Assembly: GCA_016342415.1 (NCBI GenBank)
Contig: JAEIOD010000001.1
Location: 124,001 to 188,000, forward strand
DNA: 64,000 bases
Source of the DNA: Clostridiales bacterium
GTDB lineage: Bacteria > Bacillota > Clostridia > Peptostreptococcales > Acidaminobacteraceae
Direction: 5' to 3'
A program made the translations under genes and the position numbers. The notes under the pieces were generated by a model. That model saw only the letters and a program-made list of their open reading frames with translations. It searched no databases and had not been told where the DNA came from. Positions 34,610 to 43,974 of this stretch are shown piece after piece (positions within the stretch are counted from its first letter, which is position 1; each line of letters begins with the position of its first letter).

Positions 34610-34634
34610 AAAGCGAGATAAAAAATCTCGCTTT
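34610..34634 (-). terminator. Terminator of the lipoprotein pair
   Basis: A 10-bp stem (34610-34619 with 34625-34634) is followed on the minus strand by GTTTTTTTT. It ends transcripts from 35836-34710 and insulates the galactoside operon. Confidence 0.85.
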
Positions 34635-34709
34635 AATCATACCGATCAATATTTAGAAAGACTCATGTAACATTTCTGATACACTTATTCTCCGATAAAA
34701 CAGGGTTTT

Positions 34710-35516
34710 TTACTGCATAAGAGAATACAATACTGATATTGAGTCTCCTAAGTATTCCATAATAACATAAACATACCCACCATTGATTGTACCTGTTACT
34801 TGAGCACCTTCTCCATCAATTACTACAGAAGTAAAATTTGCAGTTCCTTTAAGCAACTCAATGTAATATTCCGAGACTTCCTCAATTGAATCATATGTTA
34901 GAAATTCACATCCAGTACCGAATTCGTCTTCTTCTATACCAACTATTTCATAAGCATTATACTGAAGTAATTCATTTATTTCTCCAGATACTTCTCGAAG
35001 TCCACTGTTTGTTAAACCACTAACATCTATATTAGAAACTTCTGTCAAAGCATTAGCTATATTGGCATTATTCTCTTGTTGTTCTTCAGATAGTTCAACA
35101 TCATTGTAGACTTGATAATTATAAAGTTCAACAATCGTCATACCAAGAGTGTCTGCAAGTAATTTTTGAACTTCAAATGCGGTTTGACCATTTGATTCGA
35201 TTGATTCGAGATACTCACCGATTCCGATACTATTTTTATGTGCTTCAATTAAAGATAACTCATGAATCATTTCTTCCAATTCATTTGTTGTAAGGTTCAT
35301 TTCATCAGCATAATCGGATACCATTTTCACGACGTTTTCTTGCCCGCCTGTCACTTCTACTAGACTTTCACCATCTCTCGAAGAAACCTCAATCGCTTCT
35401 ACACCTGTACCAGCGGCCTCTTTGTCTGATTGTATTGAGGTTTTTTCATTTGAACAACTTATCAATGCCAAACATAAAAGCATTGGAATTATCCACTTAA
35501 TCCGTATTTTTTTCAT
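34710..35516 (-). CDS. Putative lipoprotein, family not recognised
   Basis: 268 residues with a lipoprotein signal ending in LALISC (Cys21). The mature part is acidic and helical (ENVVKMVSDYADEMNLT, EQQENNANIANALTEVS). It ends with a compact beta region that binds no recognised motif (VTGTINGGYVYVIMEYLG). Its start is 8 bp after the stop of the DUF4870-like membrane gene, so the two are cotranscribed. The role is unknown. Confidence 0.7.
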   Translation of the reverse strand: MKKIRIKWIIPMLLCLALISCSNEKTSIQSDKEAAGTGVEAIEVSSRDGESLVEVTGGQENVVKMVSDYADEMNLTTNELEEMIHELSLIEAHKNSIGIGEYLESIESNGQTAFEVQKLLADTLGMTIVELYNYQVYNDVELSEEQQENNANIANALTEVSNIDVSGLTNSGLREVSGEINELLQYNAYEIVGIEEDEFGTGCEFLTYDSIEEVSEYYIELLKGTANFTSVVIDGEGAQVTGTINGGYVYVIMEYLGDSISVLYSLMQ

Positions 35517-35524
35517 TTTTTCTC

Positions 35525-35836
35525 CTATTTGATCAAATTGAACTTCCCGATGATCGGTAATTCTTTCATCTTTTCATTGATTGCATTGATAATGCCCATG
35601 ATACCAAGTACCAAACATAAGATACTGCCAAATGGTAATATAATAAACCACCCCAGTAAAGGAATAATTGAACCTAATACCGAAACCGCTATTGCCAATA
35701 ACAACAAATTGAGCCCTTGGTTGGCATGAAACTTTCCAAATTCGGATTTACCATCTGCTACTAATGGAATAAAAAATATAAAATAAGCCAGTACACCCAT
35801 CCACTTGTTCTTTTCAACATCTGTTTTACTTTCCAT
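35525..35836 (-). CDS. DUF4870-like small membrane protein
   Basis: 103 residues from the ATG at 35836 behind CAGGAGG. A longer frame to 35857 starts upstream of that site. It has the DUF4870 layout: a short polar N-terminus, WMGVLAYFIFFIPLVA, FGKFHANQGLNLLLLAIAV, a Gly/Pro loop, and a last pair of helices ending GIMGIINAINEKMKELPIIG. Proteins of this family are three- to four-helix membrane proteins of unknown function. It is cotranscribed with the lipoprotein gene 34710-35516. Confidence 0.82.
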   Translation of the reverse strand: MESKTDVEKNKWMGVLAYFIFFIPLVADGKSEFGKFHANQGLNLLLLAIAVSVLGSIIPLLGWFIILPFGSILCLVLGIMGIINAINEKMKELPIIGKFNLIK

Positions 35837-36003
35837 ATGATCCTCCTGACCAGTCATATATAACTAATTATAAGTTTGTTGTTATCATCCTCTATATCAG
35901 TTCCCAGTGGTAAACACACTTTCTCAAAGCAGCTGATACAGAAGATGAATTTATATTATCCAAAGGTATCTCTTTAAACCCTTCAGAAAAATAACGTCTC
36001 ATT

Positions 36004-36813
36004 CTAATCTCTACCAAATAAATCTGTTAAACCTGATAATTCACCTAAAGGATTGTTCATACCTTTGTTCTCTCCTTTATGTCCCTGTGAAGCTGAAATC
36101 ATTCTGTCTGCCATGCGACTAAATGGTAGAGATTGCAGCCAAACTTCTCCAGGTCCTTTTAATGTGCCTAAAAACAATCCTTCACCACCAAACAAGCCAC
36201 TTTTTATATCGCCTGCAAATTGAACATCAAATTCTACAGTGTTTGACATAGCTACAAGACAACCTGTATCTATTCGAAGTACTTCACCATTACTCAATGT
36301 TTTTTTTGTTATAGTGCCACCTGCATGAAGAAATGCCAAACCATCACCTTCAAGCTTTTGCATGATAAAACCTTCACCACCAAAAAAGCCTGCACCTATT
36401 TTTTTCTGTAAATGAAGTCCTACGGAAACACCTTTTGCTGCACATAGGAAAGCATCTTTTTGACAGATCATACAGTTGTCTAATTCTGATAAATCAGCTG
36501 TGATGATTTTGCCTGGATATGGCGCTGCAAATGCTACATGCGCTTTCCCATTTTCAACATTTGTAAAAACAGTCATGAATAATCCTTCACCAGTCACCAG
36601 TCTTTTTCCAGCTCCCAACAATTTTCCCATAAATCCTTTACCATTACTTTTACCACTGCCATCACCAAAAATGGTTTCCATTTTTATTTTCTGATCCATG
36701 TACATCATGGCACCCGCTTCTGCAACAACACTTTCTCCTGCGTCTAGTTCAATTTCAACGAATTGCATGTCATCACCATTTAACAAATAATCAATTTCGT
36801 GTGCTTTATTCAT
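36004..36813 (-). CDS. AIM24/TIGR00266-family protein
   Basis: 269 residues from the ATG at 36813, which has GGAG seven bases upstream. A TTG one codon earlier is rejected. The repeated Gly-rich beta pattern is typical: LDAGESVVAEAGAMMYMD, then KLLGAGKRLVTGEGLFMTVF, FFGGEGFIMQKLEGDGLAFL and SGLFGGEGLFLGTLKGPGEV. These tryptophan-RNA-binding-attenuator-like folds are found in mitochondria (AIM24) and bacteria, and their biochemical role is unclear. It is monocistronic. Confidence 0.88.
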   Translation of the reverse strand: MNKAHEIDYLLNGDDMQFVEIELDAGESVVAEAGAMMYMDQKIKMETIFGDGSGKSNGKGFMGKLLGAGKRLVTGEGLFMTVFTNVENGKAHVAFAAPYPGKIITADLSELDNCMICQKDAFLCAAKGVSVGLHLQKKIGAGFFGGEGFIMQKLEGDGLAFLHAGGTITKKTLSNGEVLRIDTGCLVAMSNTVEFDVQFAGDIKSGLFGGEGLFLGTLKGPGEVWLQSLPFSRMADRMISASQGHKGENKGMNNPLGELSGLTDLFGRD

Positions 36814-36929
36814 CAACTCACTCCTTTTCCTCTCGACCTTTAACTATATAATAAAAACAATGAGTCTATCAAACAATACACCGTAAGTAACTCATTTGAT
36901 GCCAAAGTCACTTGTTTTATAAAAAAAAT

Positions 36930-36957
36930 AACTCAAGTCATTTTAATGACTCGAGTT
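36930..36957 (-). terminator. Terminator of the 7TM signalling operon
   Basis: A 13-bp stem with one G-U (36930-36942 with 36945-36957) is followed by ATTTTTTTTAT on the minus strand. It overlaps the stop at 36938. Confidence 0.8.
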
Positions 36958-38641
36958 CTCTTTTTAGTGGAATAATTATTTTACTGATAAAACCTTCACC
37001 TTCAGAAGTATTAAACCTTACTTTACCCTCTAAAGATCTTAATCGTTCTTCTATACCTGTTAGCCCATTGCCTTTAACCACCTTTGCATGTCCAATACCA
37101 TTGTCAATTACAAGAAGTTCTATTTTCGTATGTCTTATCTGAATTGAGATAAAAAGCTCTGTGGCTTTAGAATGCTTTAAGGCATTTGTCATCAGCTCTG
37201 TACATATTTTTTTAATCATCAAATAAATTTGCTCGTCTAGTTTTGAATACACCCCTTTAAAACTCAAGTTGGTTTTGATACCTGCCCTTTCCACATGCTC
37301 TAACATTTTATTTAAATCTTTTTTTAGGGTATCACCAGAATAACTGATGTTGTCAGGCTCTTTAATAGTTTTCATTTCCCCAATACCTAATTCTATTGTT
37401 GAGATAGCATCTCTTAAAGCATCCAAACTCAGTTGCTTGTCACAATTGTAATATAAGTTTGACACCTCTAGCAGTTTGATAGTTACTACTAGAGAATGAC
37501 CTACAATATCATGGAGCTCTCTAGCAACGTAACTTCTCGCCCCAACTTTTGATAACTCTTTTAAGGTCTCAATCATCTCACGCAGTTCATCATTGGCTTT
37601 TATCAATTTATTTTGTTCATTGTTGATTTCATGTTCAACTTTTCTATAATTTGTAATATCTCTGATGATTAAAATATGTTCTGTTTCTTTAAAAGAGGCA
37701 ATTGTTTTTAAGAACATCATAAAATATCTGCCATTATACGTAACCTCTTGCTCTCTTACATAATTTCCTTTTCTATAAACTTTTAAAAAACCTTCAAAAA
37801 TGTCTACGGTTATATCTTCTAACATCAACTCGAATTTTTCATTTTTATAAACCATATCATATGCCGAATCCAAAACTACGATAGGTGTATCGAGTTTATG
37901 TATAATTTCATGTTTCATAATCGGTGATATATTAAAGAAATTATGTTTAAAGGTTGCATACACAAATAAAAGCCCAGACCAAGTAAATACAATAGGTGTC
38001 ACATCAAATATGATATAGTCGTCAAACGTTCTTAGAAACTTATGGAAAACTTTTGAAACGTATAATAAATTCATGATCATAGGAAATACTATAGCAGACG
38101 ATATCATATATCGATAGATCAACTTTTTATTCATAAACTCTTTTCTAAAAGTCAGCACACAATAATATGAGCCTGCAATGATAAAGGCATATTCTATAAT
38201 AAAATGGACATAAAACAATATACCAAAGGTATCTCCAAAAAAATCAAAGGTTTTATAAAACATGTGATGTAAGGGATTCATGGCAATCATAGTGATTTGT
38301 ATCATAGGAAACATATATAAAATATATCTTATTATAATAGGTATTCTTTTACCCTTGTAATGACCATAGGCAAACTCTAAAAATGCCACTTCCAAGATGC
38401 AGACACATGCATAATACAATACAATAAATCCCCATCTTAAAGATACTGTAGGTGCGATTGTCTTAAATATCTTAAACACCATCCAAAGAATGATGCTTGT
38501 TTGCATCACTAAAAAAGCTTTTACAGAATCATCTCTATCCGTTTTAATATAGAGCATCATAGATCCAATAATGGAAATAATAATCGCTATAATATGCACT
38601 GTACAAATGGTTTGTATTTCAAGCTTCAAAATATAAGACAT
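36938..38641 (-). CDS. 7TM sensor histidine kinase with PAS and HisKA_3
   Basis: 567 residues. Seven transmembrane helices (about 10-230, histidine-kinase N-terminal 7TM type) are followed by a PAS-like domain (IVVLDSAYDMVYKNEKFELM, about 250-330) and a coiled coil. The dimerisation domain has its phospho-His in ELHDIVGHSLVV (about residue 388), and HATPase_c shows TELMTNALKHSKATE and VIDNGIGHAKVVKGNGLTGI. It should phosphorylate the NarL-type regulator 11 bp upstream in the operon. The first gene (39260-40609) has the same 7TM-PAS layout but lacks the kinase core. Confidence 0.9.
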   Translation of the reverse strand: MSYILKLEIQTICTVHIIAIIISIIGSMMLYIKTDRDDSVKAFLVMQTSIILWMVFKIFKTIAPTVSLRWGFIVLYYACVCILEVAFLEFAYGHYKGKRIPIIIRYILYMFPMIQITMIAMNPLHHMFYKTFDFFGDTFGILFYVHFIIEYAFIIAGSYYCVLTFRKEFMNKKLIYRYMISSAIVFPMIMNLLYVSKVFHKFLRTFDDYIIFDVTPIVFTWSGLLFVYATFKHNFFNISPIMKHEIIHKLDTPIVVLDSAYDMVYKNEKFELMLEDITVDIFEGFLKVYRKGNYVREQEVTYNGRYFMMFLKTIASFKETEHILIIRDITNYRKVEHEINNEQNKLIKANDELREMIETLKELSKVGARSYVARELHDIVGHSLVVTIKLLEVSNLYYNCDKQLSLDALRDAISTIELGIGEMKTIKEPDNISYSGDTLKKDLNKMLEHVERAGIKTNLSFKGVYSKLDEQIYLMIKKICTELMTNALKHSKATELFISIQIRHTKIELLVIDNGIGHAKVVKGNGLTGIEERLRSLEGKVRFNTSEGEGFISKIIIPLKRELESLK

Positions 38642-38652
38642 AACAGCCCTTT

Positions 38653-39282
38653 CTATATACCGTTTTCAACTGCAAATACCGCTAATTGCAAACGATCACT
38701 AATATTAAGTTTTTCATAAATCCGACTCACCTTATTTTTTATGGTTCCTTCAGAATAACTGAGATTTAGAGCAATATCTTTGTTGCTTTTCCCAGCCACT
38801 ATCTGTTTCACGATTTCTATTTCCTCAATGGATATTAAATTCACATAGGATTCTTTATGATTTTCCATCTTTTTAAATTTCTCTATCATAATCTTTTTTA
38901 CACTGTTATGAATAACTGTCAATCCGAATGAAACACATTTTATAGTAGCGATCAACTCTTTACAATCAATGTCTTTTACTATATAACCATCTGCATTTCC
39001 AATAAATGAATCAACGATGTTTTTATTGTTTTCAAAAGTTGTTAAAATAATCACTTTTATATCTGGATACTTTTCCTTAATAATTTTTAGAGCTGCAATA
39101 CCATCAACATGCGGCATTTCAATATCCATTAAAACGATGTCCGGATGATGACGACCACAAGATTCAACCGCTTCTTTACCTGAACCAACCATATCTACTA
39201 CATTTATTTCAGGATCACTACTAATCAGCTGTCCGATTGATTGCCTTAGTAATACTTGATCATCTGCTATGATTATTTTCAT
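38653..39282 (-). CDS. NarL/LuxR-family response regulator
   Basis: 209 residues from the ATG at 39282 with GGAGG upstream; a frame extension to 39336 is rejected. The receiver has IIADDQVLLRQS, the phosphoacceptor Asp in IVLMDIEMPHVDG, Thr in VIILTTFEN and Lys in YIVKDID. LuxR HTH residues are EIVKQIVAGKSNKDIALNL and GTIKNKVSRIYEKL. It overlaps the 7TM-PAS gene by 23 bp and is followed by the 7TM kinase, forming a three-gene operon. Targets are unknown. Confidence 0.92.
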   Translation of the reverse strand: MKIIIADDQVLLRQSIGQLISSDPEINVVDMVGSGKEAVESCGRHHPDIVLMDIEMPHVDGIAALKIIKEKYPDIKVIILTTFENNKNIVDSFIGNADGYIVKDIDCKELIATIKCVSFGLTVIHNSVKKIMIEKFKKMENHKESYVNLISIEEIEIVKQIVAGKSNKDIALNLSYSEGTIKNKVSRIYEKLNISDRLQLAVFAVENGI

Positions 39283-40609
39283 TGTGTGTTCCTCCATAAT
39301 ACTGCATATACGCGGATACCGCTGTTCTAACATCATTCAAATTACTTTTTGCCTCATCCATTATGTCTTGATAATCTATCATCATATGATTATGATTATT
39401 CATCATTCCTTGTATATCACTTTTAAGTTGTCTCATTGAACATTCTTGATTTCTGGCAATCTCATCAAGAAGCATATTTATTTCCTTTTCTTTTTCCAAA
39501 TTATATACATTCTCAGAGTAGACTTTTAGTTCATCATTGGTCATTTGTGTATGCAGTTGTTGTTTCTTGAGATCATCCAACAACTGAATTAATTGCGTGA
39601 TTTCAACGAATGTAATAATATTACCTACTTCTTGTTCGTGATTCATTATTTTTTTTACAGTAAATGAAAAATAGTAAACTTCGTTTTCCTCTTTTAACTT
39701 AATGAACTGTTTACCATATGACTCTCTAAGTTCAATCGGTACTTTAAACATCTCGCTCATATCATGTACATTGATTGTTCTAATTTTTTTAAAAATACCA
39801 ATATTCTCTACTGCTTTATTCTTATAGACGACACGACCTTCATGATCGATTATAAATACATAATCCAAAATCAAATCTTTTACGTTGTTAAAAATCGATA
39901 AAGTTACTTTGTAAGGTACCAAATAATTAACCGATACATTTAGACTAAATAGCAGCGATAAATATAAAAATGATTCCATTACATTTATATTTTTGATATC
40001 AAATATCAATCCCAAACTATATATGAGTAGTGGCAATGCCCATAGAAGCAATATAATTATAAAGTACCTTTTATTCGGATATTTACTTATCTGTTTGTCT
40101 ATTACAAATAAATATATTGTAGAAAAAACAATTGATAGAAGTGATATTATTATAAGTATTTTATAACTTAAATTATAGATAACGGTTTGATACGTATAGG
40201 ATTGAATGAAGCCACCTGATTGACGCCATAATAACAAGGTTATGAAAACAAAGGCGACAGAAAATATTATTTCCATATGTCGAGACAATACCTTCTTGTG
40301 ACTCAAAATATTTTGTGGAAAGGATTTATAGAGGAAATTTAACATCAATAACTGTAAAATTATAAATAGAAGACTCTGAAGTCGACGCATTAATAATGCA
40401 CCATTTAATGACACAACGATAGCTTCTTCAAATCTGAAAAATAAAATACTTGAGACACTGATAAATATATAAAGCAAACTCATGTGTTTTTTCTTATCAT
40501 TACTTTTGTATATAAAAAACATCATACTGATGATAACCAATATAATTTGCATACTTATAAAAACTATGTATAAAAACTGTGATTCAGTATAATACCGTCC
40601 ATCACCCAT
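39260..40609 (-). CDS. 7TM-PAS sensor lacking a kinase domain
   Basis: 449 residues. Seven N-terminal hydrophobic helices (about 10-235) are followed by a PAS-like domain (YVFIIDHEGRVVYKNKAVEN, about 255-340) and a long coiled coil. The order matches the kinase at 36938-38641, but the protein ends after a helical remnant of the dimerisation domain. Where the kinase has ELHDIVGHS, this one has EIARNQECS, so the phospho-His is gone, and no HATPase_c domain follows. It may act as a receptor or modulator for the neighbouring kinase, possibly as a heterodimer. AAGGAGA precedes the ATG. Confidence 0.82.
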   Translation of the reverse strand: MGDGRYYTESQFLYIVFISMQIILVIISMMFFIYKSNDKKKHMSLLYIFISVSSILFFRFEEAIVVSLNGALLMRRLQSLLFIILQLLMLNFLYKSFPQNILSHKKVLSRHMEIIFSVAFVFITLLLWRQSGGFIQSYTYQTVIYNLSYKILIIISLLSIVFSTIYLFVIDKQISKYPNKRYFIIILLLWALPLLIYSLGLIFDIKNINVMESFLYLSLLFSLNVSVNYLVPYKVTLSIFNNVKDLILDYVFIIDHEGRVVYKNKAVENIGIFKKIRTINVHDMSEMFKVPIELRESYGKQFIKLKEENEVYYFSFTVKKIMNHEQEVGNIITFVEITQLIQLLDDLKKQQLHTQMTNDELKVYSENVYNLEKEKEINMLLDEIARNQECSMRQLKSDIQGMMNNHNHMMIDYQDIMDEAKSNLNDVRTAVSAYMQYYGGTHNENNHSR

Positions 40610-40698
40610 ATGGTCTCCTTATCTTATCTCCCTTATTATATCTTAGCCGCGGGTCACTTTAAAGTGACATGAGTCATTATCTAAATATCTTTTGGCAA

Positions 40699-40727
40699 TT
40701 GAATAAACAAAATACTTGTAATATAAT
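40699..40727 (+). promoter_or_regulatory. Promoter of the PanE-like gene
   Basis: TTGAAT (40699-40704), 17-base spacer, TATAAT (40722-40727), 24 bp before the ATG. Confidence 0.75.
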
Positions 40728-40751
40728 AAGTAAAAATACTTTGGAGGTCCA

Positions 40752-41666
40752 ATGAAATATCTAATAATAGGTTCAGGCGGTACAGGTGGCAGTATTGGTG
40801 CCATGTTAACACTCAATAAAGAAGATGTAACATTTATTTCTAGAGGTAAAAACTTGGAAGCATTAAAAAGGGATGGTCTTTCCTATCATTCTGGCATCAA
40901 AGGCAATCATACTATAACCGTCAAAGTCTGCTCTGAAGATGAATACGACGACAATCCAGATGTCATTTTTGTTTGTGTCAAAGGGTATTCCATCTCAAGT
41001 GTTTTACCCATTATAAAAAAAGCCGCTCTAGAGCATACACTTATAATCCCCATAATGAATGGTTATAATATGAGCGAAAAGATTTCGAGTCAAATCACAG
41101 TTGGTCATGTACTTGAAGGGTGTATCTATATCTCCGCTTTTGTAGAACAGCCTGGGACAATTGTACAACTAGGTCCACTTTTCAAAGTTGTTTTTGGTAA
41201 GAAACCATCACAACTCATCGATGATTCTAAACTCATCGAACTAAGAGATGTTCTCAGTGATTGTGGTATTGATACGTACTTATCAGAGTATATACAAAGA
41301 GACACTTATAAGAAATATACTTTTATTTCAGCTTATGCAGCATGTGGTGCTTATTATGATATAGAAGCCATAGTGATGCAAGAAGACACTGCAGCTAGAA
41401 AAACTTTTATAAAACTCTGTGAGGAAATGAATATACTCGGTCATACACTCAATATAAATTTGGATGATGATAGTGTAACAGCCAACCTGAACGTATTGGC
41501 TTCTTTAACGCCAGATACGACAGCTTCTATGCAAAAAGATATGAAAGCGGGACGAAAAACGGAAATTGATGGTCTTGTTTTCGAAGTTGTTAAACTCGCT
41601 AAACAACATGATATTTCACTACCTACTTATGAAAAAATTGCTGATTATTTTAGATATGACAACTGA
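40752..41666 (+). CDS. ApbA/PanE-like ketopantoate reductase-family protein
   Basis: 304 residues. The Rossmann motif is GSGGTGGSIGA (residues 7-17), followed by VTFISRGKNLEALKRDG and VIFVCVKGYSISSVLP, typical of ApbA. In the C-terminal domain, a Lys (YKKYTFISAYAACGAYY) and the DMKAGRKTEIDGL motif fit the ketopantoate/2-dehydropantoate reductase active site (usually SMxxDxxxGRxTEID). It probably reduces ketopantoate with NADPH, but paralogues act on other 2-keto acids. No other pantothenate gene is near. Monocistronic. Confidence 0.87.
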   Translation: MKYLIIGSGGTGGSIGAMLTLNKEDVTFISRGKNLEALKRDGLSYHSGIKGNHTITVKVCSEDEYDDNPDVIFVCVKGYSISSVLPIIKKAALEHTLIIPIMNGYNMSEKISSQITVGHVLEGCIYISAFVEQPGTIVQLGPLFKVVFGKKPSQLIDDSKLIELRDVLSDCGIDTYLSEYIQRDTYKKYTFISAYAACGAYYDIEAIVMQEDTAARKTFIKLCEEMNILGHTLNINLDDDSVTANLNVLASLTPDTTASMQKDMKAGRKTEIDGLVFEVVKLAKQHDISLPTYEKIADYFRYDN

Positions 41667-41719
41667 TTTTCTTTGTTGCTTCAATCACCAACTTTTGCTG
41701 TTTCCCAGTGACAACAAAA

Positions 41720-41746
41720 AAATGTCCACTCAAGGAGTGGGCATTT
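41720..41746. terminator. Bidirectional terminator between convergent genes
   Basis: A 12-bp stem with one G-U (41720-41731 with 41735-41746) and 3-nt loop, A/T tails on both strands. It serves the PanE-like gene and the DUF1566 gene. Confidence 0.8.
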
Positions 41747-41747
41747 T

Positions 41748-43295
41748 CTATTTTGCATCTCTTACTGCCAATACAAAATTATATACATATCTGATATCAC
41801 CTTGAGGTCCGAAATACTGAGGATAGCTTGATTCATCACCTGACTTCGGATCACTTCTAACCGCGCCTGCACCATGAACATCCACTACGTCATTTTTCAT
41901 CTCGCCTTGAGCTTCACCAAAGGCAACGTAGACTGCACTTGAAGCGGTATTCATACCATCTTGATGAGTTGTGCTCGTCCAATAGAAACCATAATTCATA
42001 TCACCATTAGGGTCTGTTATCGGTGTTAAAACAAATAAGTCATCAATTGCCGGACTTGGAGTGGTTTGCATGCTTTTTGAATAATCCACAATACTTTGAA
42101 GTTCTTTTGCATTTGGTAAACGCCAATCTGAATAACCTGCTAACGCAAGGTTTTCTGCATAATCAAGGGCTTCTTCCCAGTCTCTAGTTTCACCGTCATC
42201 AGCCATTTGCCACATCAATCCTGTGGCTGCATCTGTTAGTGTGCCGTCGTAATTATCGACAAATAGATTTTCTCCATATGCCTGATTGCCTCTAACCAAT
42301 CTGAAATACATTTCATTATCTGTTCTTGTTTTAGGATTTACAGCACCATACCCTTTGATTCTGCCATCTATAAAATTAACACCAAATATTGCTTCATCAC
42401 CCTTCATGGTTTCTCCAACATAATGAGTACTTGACCAGACTTGGGCATCAATTTCTCTTTCTCCAATACTGGTATTCCCTAACGGTTGATTAAAATAATC
42501 TGTATCGATAAATAGAACTTTAGCTGTTTCTCCCCCTGATTCTCCAGTATATTGTATCAATGAAAACAATTCTTTAATACTAGGAATACGCCAGTCATCA
42601 TAACCACCTAATCTGCACTCATTCGCATAGGTCATCGCTTCATCATAAGTCATCTTCTCATCCATAGTTTGTTGCCACATCAAATCAGTTACTAAATCAG
42701 TTACTGTGCCATCATCGTTATCCTGATAAGCTGGTTCATTACCTGTATAATGTGCATCCTGACCATAATAATCATCTCCTGATGAAAGAGAAGACACAAC
42801 TTTCAAATCAGTGAAGAGTTTAGTCACACCAGTATCTACAATTGGATACATTATTTCGTTTTGTGCTATCTCATCAATATGACTGCTGATGGATACCGTC
42901 CTTGTGTTTTCATCCCAATCGACCGTTGCACCAGTACTTTCGTAAGCAAATCTAAGCGGGACCATTGTTCTACCATCTTTGATAGCAGCTGGCACGTCTA
43001 GGGTCAGTTCATTATCGTTTACAAAAGCTTGAGTTGAATCTATTTTCAATCGTATTTCCAAGCCTTCTTTACTTGCAGTAACTTGTTTAGTCAAACCATC
43101 CCAACTCACTGTCATATCGAGAGCCCTAAAGACATTGGCCACTGGTACCAACGTTCTGCCTTCAACAATAATCGGATTCGTATCAAAATTGATTTGCTCT
43201 TGATCTAGAGTCACAGTAATATCATCCTCAGCAAACACAAATAAAAAACTGCTTAAACTGATTATAGCTACAAGTAACAAACTGAATTTTTTCAT
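41748..43295 (-). CDS. Secreted protein with copper-amine-oxidase-like N-domain and two DUF1566 domains
   Basis: 515 residues from the ATG at 43295 (AAAGG upstream; a GTG at 43304 overlaps the ribosome site). A signal peptide ending near FVFAED is followed by a Cu_amine_oxidN1 stalk domain (IIVEGRTLVPVANVFRALD and DGRTMVPLRFAYESTGATVD). Two Lcl/DUF1566 domains follow, each with the LMWQ start and GGYDDWRIPSIKEL / AGYSDWRLPNAKELQ core. DUF1566 is found in adhesin-like and collagen-like envelope proteins. A surface role is likely; no catalytic site is visible. Confidence 0.85.
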   Translation of the reverse strand: MKKFSLLLVAIISLSSFLFVFAEDDITVTLDQEQINFDTNPIIVEGRTLVPVANVFRALDMTVSWDGLTKQVTASKEGLEIRLKIDSTQAFVNDNELTLDVPAAIKDGRTMVPLRFAYESTGATVDWDENTRTVSISSHIDEIAQNEIMYPIVDTGVTKLFTDLKVVSSLSSGDDYYGQDAHYTGNEPAYQDNDDGTVTDLVTDLMWQQTMDEKMTYDEAMTYANECRLGGYDDWRIPSIKELFSLIQYTGESGGETAKVLFIDTDYFNQPLGNTSIGEREIDAQVWSSTHYVGETMKGDEAIFGVNFIDGRIKGYGAVNPKTRTDNEMYFRLVRGNQAYGENLFVDNYDGTLTDAATGLMWQMADDGETRDWEEALDYAENLALAGYSDWRLPNAKELQSIVDYSKSMQTTPSPAIDDLFVLTPITDPNGDMNYGFYWTSTTHQDGMNTASSAVYVAFGEAQGEMKNDVVDVHGAGAVRSDPKSGDESSYPQYFGPQGDIRYVYNFVLAVRDAK

Positions 43296-43404
43296 AACAC
43301 TCACCTTTCATTTCATCATCAACTTATTAAACCCATTATCTCAGTTAAATGCAGTGAAATTATATGAATATTATGTGACATTATGTAATTCGGGATATTA
43401 TCCA

Positions 43405-43776
43405 TTAACGATGTTGATCTATCATAATGGGATTACCGTCTGGATCCAATATAATAAAGTTGGCTGGCCCACTTGTATTTTCTTCTACTTCACTGATAAA
43501 TTCTATCCCTTTTTCTTTGAAGTCTTCCTGTAGTTGTCTAATATCTACAAATGGGTCACTTTCATTACCATCATTATCCCATCCAGGATTAAATGTCAGA
43601 ATATTTTTTTCGAACATATCTTCAAATATCCCTATCGTGCAATCACCATTTTTAAGGATCAGCCACTTTTGTGATATTTCTCCGTAATAAACCTTAAATC
43701 CTATGTTCTCATAAAATACTTTAGAAACATGAATGTCTTTTACTGTTAGACTCACTGAAAATCCACCTAAGTTCAT
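43405..43776 (-). CDS. Glyoxalase/VOC-superfamily protein
   Basis: 123 residues from the ATG at 43776 with AAAGGAG upstream; the frame extends to 43851 but without a ribosome site. It is one VOC module: SVSLTVKDIHVSKVFYENIG, FKVYYGEISQKWLIL, and in the second half PANFIILDPDGNPIMIDQH. The LDPDGNP turn is characteristic of bleomycin-resistance- and glyoxalase-like proteins. Metal ligands cannot be assigned with certainty. Monocistronic; no terminator was seen. Confidence 0.85.
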   Translation of the reverse strand: MNLGGFSVSLTVKDIHVSKVFYENIGFKVYYGEISQKWLILKNGDCTIGIFEDMFEKNILTFNPGWDNDGNESDPFVDIRQLQEDFKEKGIEFISEVEENTSGPANFIILDPDGNPIMIDQHR

Positions 43777-43914
43777 AATAACTCCTTTCATATTAAATAA
43801 TCTTCTATAACTGGTATACCCATTTCTACTGCTGATTAGCACGAATTGCAATCAGCTTAAAAAAAACAGTCTATTCACCAGTTGTATATTTATGCAAAAC
43901 ATTCAATAAAGATA

Positions 43915-43943
43915 TTGACTTAAAAAATTCTTAGTTGTATAAT
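43915..43943 (+). promoter_or_regulatory. Strong promoter of the aconitase-isocitrate dehydrogenase-citrate synthase operon
   Basis: TTGACT (43915-43920), 17-base spacer, TATAAT (43938-43943). AGGAGG and the ATG follow at short distance. Confidence 0.85.
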
Positions 43944-43959
43944 CGTATACAATTATACA
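43935..43959 (+). promoter_or_regulatory. Operator-like inverted repeats over the -10 box
   Basis: Two nested perfect inverted repeats are present: TTGTATA-N4-TATACAA (43935-43952) and TGTATAAT-N8-ATTATACA (43936-43959). The centre, TCGTATACAA (43943-43952), fits the FadR-type GntR operator pattern TNGTNNACNA. A repressor bound here would block the promoter. The regulator gene is not in this window. Confidence 0.55.
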
Positions 43960-43974
43960 TTAGGAGGATTTACC

